Assembly: GCF_003668565.1 (NCBI RefSeq)
Contig: NZ_RCWJ01000002.1
Coordinates: 248,001 to 312,000 of the forward strand
Length of the DNA stretch: 64,000 nt
Direction of reading: 5' to 3'
DNA from: Mycetocola zhadangensis
GTDB taxonomy: Bacteria > Actinomycetota > Actinomycetes > Actinomycetales > Microbacteriaceae
Shown here: positions 58,835 through 64,000 of the stretch, in pieces
Layout: every line of letters begins with the position of its first letter
Numbering within the stretch: the stretch's first letter is position 1
Made by a program: the position numbers and the translations under genes
The notes under the pieces: generated by a model
The model's input: the letters and a program-made list of their open reading frames with translations, nothing else
Told to the model about the DNA's origin: nothing
Databases searched by the model: none

Positions 58835-59884
58835 ATGCTTTCACTACACAAACGGGGAAGGACGCTCGTCGCCGCGGGCGCTACCCTGGCCGCCGCTCTC
58901 GTTCTCACCGGCTGTACGGCCGGTGACACTGGCACGGACACCGGTGCCGAAACCGGCGGATCGACAGTTGAAGACAACGAGGCAAAGGGTGACACTGTCG
59001 TCATCGGTTTCTCGGGTCCGGCTGCCGACCACGGCTGGCTCGGCGCGATCAACGCATCGGCCATCGCCGAAGCGGAGAAGTACCCCGACATTGACCTCCG
59101 GGTCGCCGAGGGAACCAACGACGCAAACCTGCAGATCAGTCAGGTTGAAACGTTCATCAACGACAAAGTCGATGCCATCGTCCTGCTGCCTACCGATGGA
59201 GCTGCGCTGACCGAGGTCGCCATTCAGGCGATGGAGGCAGGCATCCCGGTGATCAACGTCGACCGTGAGTTCTCGAGCACATTCGCCTCCCGTGTCACGA
59301 TCCTCGGCGACAACTACGGCATGGGCGTCTCGGCAGGAACCTACATTTGTGAAGAAGTCGGTGACAACCCGGATGCCATCGTGGCGGAGATCGCCGGAAT
59401 CGACTCGCTTCCGTTGACCCAGGACCGCACGCAGGGTTTCAATGACGCACTCGAAGACTGCGGACTTGAAGTCTCCAACCGCGTCGCTGCTGACTTCACC
59501 GTGCAGGGTGGCGAAGCGGCCACCTCGCAGCTGCTCGCGGCGGCACCTCAGATTGACGCCCTGTGGAACCACGACGACGACCAGGGCATCGGCGTCCTCG
59601 CAGCCATCGACGCCGCAGGCCGCGATGAGTTCATCATGGTCGGCGGCGCCGGATCAAAGAACGCCATGGAACTGATCAAGAGTGGTGACAGCGTGCTGAA
59701 GGCGACGGTCATCTACCCGTCGACGCAGGCCGCTGACGGCATCCGCCTCGCCCGACTCGTGGCACAGGAAAAGGCAATGAGTGACCTGGTCGAGATCGAG
59801 GTCCCGAACCGCATCGTCCTCAACGCTCCCGTCGTAACGAGCGAGAACGTCGATAAGTATCTGCCGACGGCTTTCGAGTCATAG
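58835..59884 (+). CDS. Sugar ABC transporter substrate-binding lipoprotein
   Basis: A 349-residue periplasmic-binding-protein-like I protein. A lipoprotein signal (LVAAGATLAAALVLTGC, lipobox LTGC near residue 28) is followed by an acidic linker (TGTDTGAETGG). The fold starts at DTVVIGFSGPAADHGWLGAI; LQISQVETFINDKVDAIVLL, IPVINVDREFSSTFASRVTI and ALWNHDDDQGIGVLAAIDAA are ribose/galactose-binding-type segments. It hands the sugar to the permease. The intact sugar-contact positions do not name the ligand. A 10-bp-stem hairpin 10 bp past the stop may limit readthrough into the dehydrogenase. Confidence 0.93.
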   Translation: MLSLHKRGRTLVAAGATLAAALVLTGCTAGDTGTDTGAETGGSTVEDNEAKGDTVVIGFSGPAADHGWLGAINASAIAEAEKYPDIDLRVAEGTNDANLQISQVETFINDKVDAIVLLPTDGAALTEVAIQAMEAGIPVINVDREFSSTFASRVTILGDNYGMGVSAGTYICEEVGDNPDAIVAEIAGIDSLPLTQDRTQGFNDALEDCGLEVSNRVAADFTVQGGEAATSQLLAAAPQIDALWNHDDDQGIGVLAAIDAAGRDEFIMVGGAGSKNAMELIKSGDSVLKATVIYPSTQAADGIRLARLVAQEKAMSDLVEIEVPNRIVLNAPVVTSENVDKYLPTAFES

Positions 59885-59894
59885 GCAAACCGGG

Positions 59895-59918
59895 CGGGGG
59901 TGCCTCGGGGCGCCCCCG
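59895..59918 (+). terminator. Intercistronic hairpin after the binding-protein gene
   Basis: Ten paired bases (59895-59904 with 59909-59918, one G-T pair) close a TCGG tetraloop and are followed by TCTTCTC. In binding-protein operons such hairpins let the binding protein be made in excess over the enzymes downstream. Confidence 0.7.
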
Positions 59919-59968
59919 TCTTCTCATTGCACCGCTGCATCCGCGGCGAACCGCCAGAAAGAGGAACC

Positions 59969-61150
59969 GTGCCAAAAAAACCACCGCTTCGGATCGCCAT
60001 GATCGGATACGGCTTCATGGGGGCCGCGCATTCGCAGGGTTGGCGGGTCGCTCCACGGTTCTTCGATCTGCCCGTCGCTCCCGAGATGACGCTGCTCGTC
60101 GGTCGTAATGCCGAAGCGGCAACGGCCGCCGCCGACAAGTTCGGCTGGGCCGAGACGGCGACCGACTGGCGGGATGCCGTCGCGCGCGATGACATCGATG
60201 TGATCGACATCGTGACCCCGGGCGACTCGCATGTCGACATCGCGATCGCCGCACTCGAGGCAGGCAAGCACGTTCTGTGCGAGAAACCCCTGGCGAACAC
60301 GGTCGAGGAGGCGCGCGCGATGGCGAATGCCGCCGAGAAGGCTGCGGCGAACGGCGTCTACGCCATGGTGGGATTCACCTATCGACGGGTGCCAGCCGCG
60401 ACGTTCGCTCGCGACCTCGTGGCATCCGGTGCCGTTGGAGAGGTCCGGCAGGTGCGCGCCATGTACCTGCAGGACTGGCTCGTTGACCCTGAAGTTCCTC
60501 TGGCGTGGCGGCTGCAGAAGCACCTGGCCGGATCGGGTGCGCTCGGCGACATTGGCGCGCACGCCATCGACCTGGCCCAGTTCATCACCGGCCAGCGGTT
60601 GACGAGCGTAAGCGGCATGCTCGAGACGTTCGTGAAGCAGCGCCCGAAGCTCGCTGAGGTGTCGGGGCTGGCCGGAACGGCGTCGGACGAGATGGGCGAC
60701 GTCACCGTCGACGACCTCGCCCTGTTCACCGGTCGGTTCGACGGGGGAGCGGTCGGATCGTTCGAAGCGACACGCATGTCGACCGGGCGGAAGAACGCGC
60801 TGCGCATCGAGGTCTCCGGATCGAAGGGTGCGATCTCGTTCGACCTCGAGGACCTCAACTCACTCGGCTTCTACGACGCAACGGCCCCAGCGGACCGGCA
60901 GGGATTCACCAGGATCCTCGTCACCGAGCCGCAGCACCCGTACCTCGAAGCCTGGTGGCCCACCGGTCACATGCTCGGCTACGAGCACGGCTTCACCCAC
61001 CAGGCCCGCGACTTCGTGATCGGCGTCGCCGGGAGCAGCCAGCCAACACCGTCGTTCGCCGACGGGCTGCAGGTGCAGCAGGTGCTCGACGCCGTCGAGC
61101 GCAGTGCGGAGTCCGGAAGCGCGTGGACCGCGACGTCCGGGCCGAACTGA
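59969..61150 (+). CDS. Gfo/Idh/MocA-family sugar or cyclitol dehydrogenase
   Basis: A 393-residue oxidoreductase. RIAMIGYGFMGAAHSQGWRV binds NAD(P) (GxGxxG-like), CEKPLANTVEEARAM holds the catalytic EKP lysine, and GSGALGDIGAHAIDLAQFIT gives the conserved D-x-G-x-H-x-x-D. GTG at 59969 is chosen because GAGGA precedes it and the Rossmann strand follows ten residues later. The family oxidises sugars or inositols at a ring carbon. It lies after the binding protein and before the isomerase, so it should act on the imported compound. Confidence 0.93.
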   Translation: MPKKPPLRIAMIGYGFMGAAHSQGWRVAPRFFDLPVAPEMTLLVGRNAEAATAAADKFGWAETATDWRDAVARDDIDVIDIVTPGDSHVDIAIAALEAGKHVLCEKPLANTVEEARAMANAAEKAAANGVYAMVGFTYRRVPAATFARDLVASGAVGEVRQVRAMYLQDWLVDPEVPLAWRLQKHLAGSGALGDIGAHAIDLAQFITGQRLTSVSGMLETFVKQRPKLAEVSGLAGTASDEMGDVTVDDLALFTGRFDGGAVGSFEATRMSTGRKNALRIEVSGSKGAISFDLEDLNSLGFYDATAPADRQGFTRILVTEPQHPYLEAWWPTGHMLGYEHGFTHQARDFVIGVAGSSQPTPSFADGLQVQQVLDAVERSAESGSAWTATSGPN

Positions 61151-61198
61151 GCTCGTGGCATCCGTTCTCTCGATCGACATCGACCAAGGAGTAGTTTC

Positions 61199-62203
61199 AT
61201 GACCCGTCCTGTCACATTGTTCACCGGTCAGTGGGCCGACCTGCCGTTCGAGGAGGTCGTGCGTCTTGCCTCGGGGTGGGGCTATGACGGTCTCGAGATT
61301 GCCTGTTGGGGTGACCACCTCGACCCGTGGCGCTGGGATGACGAGGAGTATGTGGCCGGCAAGCTCGCGCTGCTTGAGAAGCACAACCTCAAGGTGTGGG
61401 CCGTCTCGAACCACCTGAAGGGGCAGGTGGTGTGTGACGACCCGATCGACCAGCGGCACCGCGACATTGTGTCTGACCGGGTCTGGGGTGATGGCGACCC
61501 CGAGGGTGTGCGGCAGCGTGCGGCCGAGGAGTTGAAGAACACCGCGCGGCTCGCCGCTGCGCTTGGCGTGAGAACGGTGACCGGGTTCACGGGGTCGTCG
61601 ATCTGGAAGTATGTGGCGATGTTCCCGCCGGCGACCGAGGCGATGGTTGAGGCCGGTTATCAGGACTTTGCCGACCGGTGGAACCCGATTCTCGACGTGT
61701 TTGACGAGGTTGGGGTGCGGTTCGCGCTCGAGGTGCACCCGTCGGAGATCGCGTACGACTACTGGACGACGAAGCGCACGCTTGAGGCGATCGGGCACCG
61801 CGAGGCGTTTGGCCTCAACTGGGACCCGTCGCACATGGTCTGGCAGGACATCGACCCGGTCGGTTTCCTCTGGGATTTCCAGGACCGGATTTATAACGTG
61901 CACTGCAAAGACACGAAGAAGCGTCTCGGCAACGGCCGCAACGGGCGGCTCTCGTCGCACCTGCCGTGGGCGGATCCGCGCCGCGGCTGGGACTTCATCT
62001 CGGTTGGTCACGGTGATGTGCCATGGGAGAACGCGTTCCGGATGATGAATGCGATCGGTTACGACGGGCCGCTGTCTGTCGAGTGGGAGGACGCCGGTAT
62101 GGATCGCCTCGTTGGTGCGCCCGAGGCGCTCGAGTTCGTGCGGAAGTTCGCCTTTCCGGCGCCGGCGGCCGCGTTCGACGCGGCGTTCAGTACGAAAAAC
62201 TGA
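61199..62203 (+). CDS. Sugar phosphate isomerase/epimerase-type TIM-barrel protein
   Basis: A 334-residue AP_endonuc_2 (xylose-isomerase-like) protein. Metal ligands appear at [12 protein letters not shown] (Glu), [20 protein letters not shown] (Asp and His), [13 protein letters not shown] (His, with Asp nearby) and [11 protein letters not shown] (Glu). It starts [20 protein letters not shown] with AAGGAG about seven bases upstream. Family members epimerise or dehydrate keto-sugars and inosoles. With the dehydrogenase it makes an oxidation-plus-isomerisation path like that for inositol or related cyclitols (inference). Confidence 0.92.
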   Translation: MTRPVTLFTGQWADLPFEEVVRLASGWGYDGLEIACWGDHLDPWRWDDEEYVAGKLALLEKHNLKVWAVSNHLKGQVVCDDPIDQRHRDIVSDRVWGDGDPEGVRQRAAEELKNTARLAAALGVRTVTGFTGSSIWKYVAMFPPATEAMVEAGYQDFADRWNPILDVFDEVGVRFALEVHPSEIAYDYWTTKRTLEAIGHREAFGLNWDPSHMVWQDIDPVGFLWDFQDRIYNVHCKDTKKRLGNGRNGRLSSHLPWADPRRGWDFISVGHGDVPWENAFRMMNAIGYDGPLSVEWEDAGMDRLVGAPEALEFVRKFAFPAPAAAFDAAFSTKN

Positions 62204-62591
62204 CTCGATCGGTCACGAACGGTCGTTTCTGCAATCGATCGGTCCGAGAAGGTCGTTCGTTTTGCGTGGAACGACCCTTTGGGCCGACTCGATTTCGTGA
62301 GTGACCCTTTGGGCCGACTCGATTTCGTGAGTGACCCTTTGGGCCGACTCGATTTCGCGTGGTGGTCGGTGGACCGAGTTGGCCGGCGCGTTCGGGCGGC
62401 CCGAGTGGTGTGAATGCCACACGCCGTCGTAGCGCCAGCTGAGTTGCCGAACTTCGTCGTTCGTGGGCGCACCCAACGGCAAAGTGGGTCTGTTCAGCGG
62501 GTGCAACCGATTCTCGATGGCTCGAGGCGCGTGCGGTCGGCGAAACCCGCGAGCGGATGCCACGGGGTGGCGTGCGAAACGCAGCGTGGGT
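62204..62591. other. Gene-free stretch with tandem repeats and a small hairpin
   Basis: 388 bp between the isomerase gene and the end of the ROK gene. Apart from the 30-bp tandem repeats (62271-62357), GATCGGTC occurs twice upstream of them (62208 and 62237 regions) and GTGTGAATGCCACAC at 62408-62422 can fold into a short hairpin. No credible gene on either strand. Confidence 0.6.
62271..62357. repeat. Three tandem copies of a 30-bp unit
   Basis: The unit GACCCTTTGGGCCGACTCGA plus TTTCGTGAGT occurs nearly three times head to tail (unit starts at about 62273, 62303 and 62333) with no mismatch in the shared core; the last copy ends at TTTCG. It contains the palindrome CCCTTTGGG-like core. The unit is about three helical turns long, which would place bound proteins on one face. 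No spacer separates the copies. Confidence 0.85.
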
Positions 62592-63791
62592 TTACCTCGC
62601 GGTGGCGTCCGCGAGGTCGACCACCATGGCCTCGACGCTCTCAGGGGAGAGCACGTGGTGGATCGCCAGCAGGCTCGCGCCCAGGACGGCCGCGTTCGCG
62701 CCAACGCTCGACTGGGTGATCTGCAGGTGCTGGGTCGCGAGCGGCATCGAGCGGGCATAAACTACCTCGCGCACGCCGGCGATGAGGTGCTCGCCCGCTT
62801 GCGCCATGGCGCCGCCGACCACGATGACCGAGGGGTTGATCAGGCTGATGCAGGCCGTGAGCACCTCGCCGAGGTCGCGCCCCGCCTGGCGTACGGCCTG
62901 GATGGCGTCGAGGTTGCCCGAACGCACGAGGTCGATGACGTCCTGACTCGAGGGTGTCGCGACGCCGAGCGAGTGCGCGAGGGCCGGACCCGACGCCAGT
63001 GCTTCCAAGCAGCCGGTGTTGCCGCAGTGGCAGAGCGTACCGCTGTCTCGTGACACCCGAACATGGCCGAGGTCGCCGGCCACTCCCTGGGCGCCGCGTT
63101 GCAGCATCCCCCCGGAAATCACACCGGCACCGATGCCCGTCGCGACCTTCACAAAGATGAGGTGATCAACCTGTGGCCAGGCCACCTCGCGCTCGCCGAG
63201 CGCCATGATGTTGACGTCGTTATCGACGAGCACTGGCACGTGAAAGTGCGTGCCGAGCCAGGCGGGTACATCGAAGTTGTCCCAGCCGGGCATAATCGGC
63301 GGGTTGATCGGGCGGCCGCTGGAGTGCTCGACCGGTCCGGGCAGGCCAACGCCGATCGCGAGCAGGTCGCTGGGCGATCGACCAGCCGTGGTGAGGAGGC
63401 TGTCGCCTGCGTCAATCACCCAATTGAGCACGGCCTCCGGCCCTCGGGTGACCTCAATCGCGGCTGTGTCTTCGCTGAGCGGGTGGCCGGTGAGGTCGCT
63501 CACGGCGATCCGCACGTGCGTGGCCCCGATGTCGACGGCGAGCACGACCCTGTTGCCGGCGCGCAGCGCGAACTGCGACGACGGGCGGCCACCAGTGGAT
63601 GGGGCTGTCTCGGCCGGCCCGATCAGGCCGAGTTGGGTGAGCGAGTCGATGCGCAGCGCAACAGTGGAGCGTGCCAACCCGGTGAGCGTGGCGAGCTCGG
63701 TGCGAGTGCGCGGTCGACCGTCTCGCAGAATTTGGAAGATATCGCTCGTCGCACTCGATCCGAGCGCTCCTCCGGGACTTATGTCGACCAT
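62592..63791 (-). CDS. ROK-family transcriptional regulator
   Basis: A 399-residue ROK repressor. The winged helix spans about residues 15-65 (PRTRTELATLTGLARSTVAL, RIDSLTQLGLI). The ROK kinase-like domain follows: VVLAVDIGATHVRIAVSDLT, GVGLPGPVEHSSGRPINPPI, then the zinc site LCHCGNTGCLEALASGPAL (C-x-C-x4-C). Such proteins (NagC/XylR type) repress sugar operons until a sugar or sugar phosphate binds. The ATG at 63791 is chosen over a TTG at 63803. It is convergent with the sugar enzymes and is the likely regulator of the whole locus, although the repeats and the 58661-58834 region remain untested as its sites. Confidence 0.93.
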   Translation of the reverse strand: MVDISPGGALGSSATSDIFQILRDGRPRTRTELATLTGLARSTVALRIDSLTQLGLIGPAETAPSTGGRPSSQFALRAGNRVVLAVDIGATHVRIAVSDLTGHPLSEDTAAIEVTRGPEAVLNWVIDAGDSLLTTAGRSPSDLLAIGVGLPGPVEHSSGRPINPPIMPGWDNFDVPAWLGTHFHVPVLVDNDVNIMALGEREVAWPQVDHLIFVKVATGIGAGVISGGMLQRGAQGVAGDLGHVRVSRDSGTLCHCGNTGCLEALASGPALAHSLGVATPSSQDVIDLVRSGNLDAIQAVRQAGRDLGEVLTACISLINPSVIVVGGAMAQAGEHLIAGVREVVYARSMPLATQHLQITQSSVGANAAVLGASLLAIHHVLSPESVEAMVVDLADATAR

Positions 63792-63883
63792 CAGGCAATT
63801 CAACCACAGCCAACGAGCATATGTTGCGAGGCTTCGTCATATCTGCGGGAGGCGAGCCGGGTTAGCCGGGTTACCCTCGAAGG

Positions 63884-64000
63884 GTGTCCGACGCAGTTCT
63901 CGCCCCACCCGTGTTGCTGACGCGCGCCGACTGGCAGGCGCGCGAGGTGACGCACGCCGAGCGGGCCGACGCGATCACCGCCGACTGGCGGGCGCGGGTG
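63884..64000 (+). CDS. Unidentified protein, N-terminal part (possible 3-methyladenine glycosylase-annotated family)
   Basis: A GTG at 63884, six bases after TACCCT (63872-63877), opens 39 codons that run off the window: MSDAVLAPPVLLTRADWQAR and then EVTHAERADAITADWRARV. The L-x-x-x-DWxxRxxxHxxRxDxxTxxxxxRR start resembles an actinobacterial family annotated as 3-methyladenine DNA glycosylase, but too little is seen to be sure. Leaderless transcription is likely. Confidence 0.6.
   Translation, partial: MSDAVLAPPVLLTRADWQAREVTHAERADAITADWRARV

Noticed and set aside
62271-62357. Tandem repeats considered as a CRISPR array
   Set aside because: The copies follow each other with no unique spacers, and no cas gene is present in the window.

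Overview
The window reads as a piece of high-GC actinobacterial chromosome, most like the family Microbacteriaceae. This is judged from codon use, an ECF42-type sigma factor with its YciI partner, a MarP-type membrane protease, an LPXTG surface protein, a zf-TFIIB protein, and many genes whose start codon lies 6-7 bases after a TAnnnT hexamer (leaderless transcripts). I saw no tRNA, rRNA, CRISPR array, transposase or integrase.

Layout. 1-5421: housekeeping and accessory genes (two MDR oxidoreductases, an MFS exporter, an Xre regulator with a membrane partner, a 2-oxoglutarate oxygenase, small secreted and membrane proteins). 5483-12254: a less GC-rich island of DNA-defence genes between two gene remnants. 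It holds a DUF262 protein plus a HEPN RNase-type protein, a C5 cytosine methyltransferase convergent with a NaeI-like restriction enzyme, and an HNH endonuclease overlapping a membrane protein; a DUF3427 helicase tail marks the right edge. 12338-18353: mixed genes, a VapBC-type toxin-antitoxin pair and the ECF42/YciI stress pair. 18366-23385: membrane proteins, a dGTPase-like HD enzyme and an HTTM protein. 23382-31279: a DUF5819/HTTM (SdpAB-like) pair, a 1288-residue sortase-anchored adhesin with an Asp/Ala-rich repeat stalk, and a divergent large LuxR-type ATPase regulator.

31295-38785: a sugar kinase-MurNAc-6-P etherase fusion, an old-yellow-enzyme reductase, a DarT-like protein without a recognisable DarG, and a second large LuxR-type regulator. 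38796-50495: mainly housekeeping (MarP protease, phosphoesterase, PRC-barrel protein, SDR, M18 aminopeptidase, glutathionyl-hydroquinone reductase-like protein, SRPBCC/ArsR pair, glutathione peroxidase). 51399-55981: decayed SDR/LysR remnants, several small proteins and two DUF2207-like membrane paralogues. 56088-63791: a sugar locus with a CUT2-type ABC transporter (permease, ATPase, lipoprotein binding protein), a Gfo/Idh/MocA dehydrogenase, a TIM-barrel isomerase and a ROK regulator. These would together import and oxidise or isomerise one sugar or cyclitol. The window ends in the first codons of another gene.

The best candidates for something new are the DUF262/HEPN module beside the NaeI-like system, the PfkB-MurQ fusion, the zinc-knuckle DarT protein lacking a recognisable antitoxin, and the Asp-rich adhesin next to a gamma-carboxylase-like HTTM pair. 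Functional calls are from reading translations against family knowledge; no database search was run.
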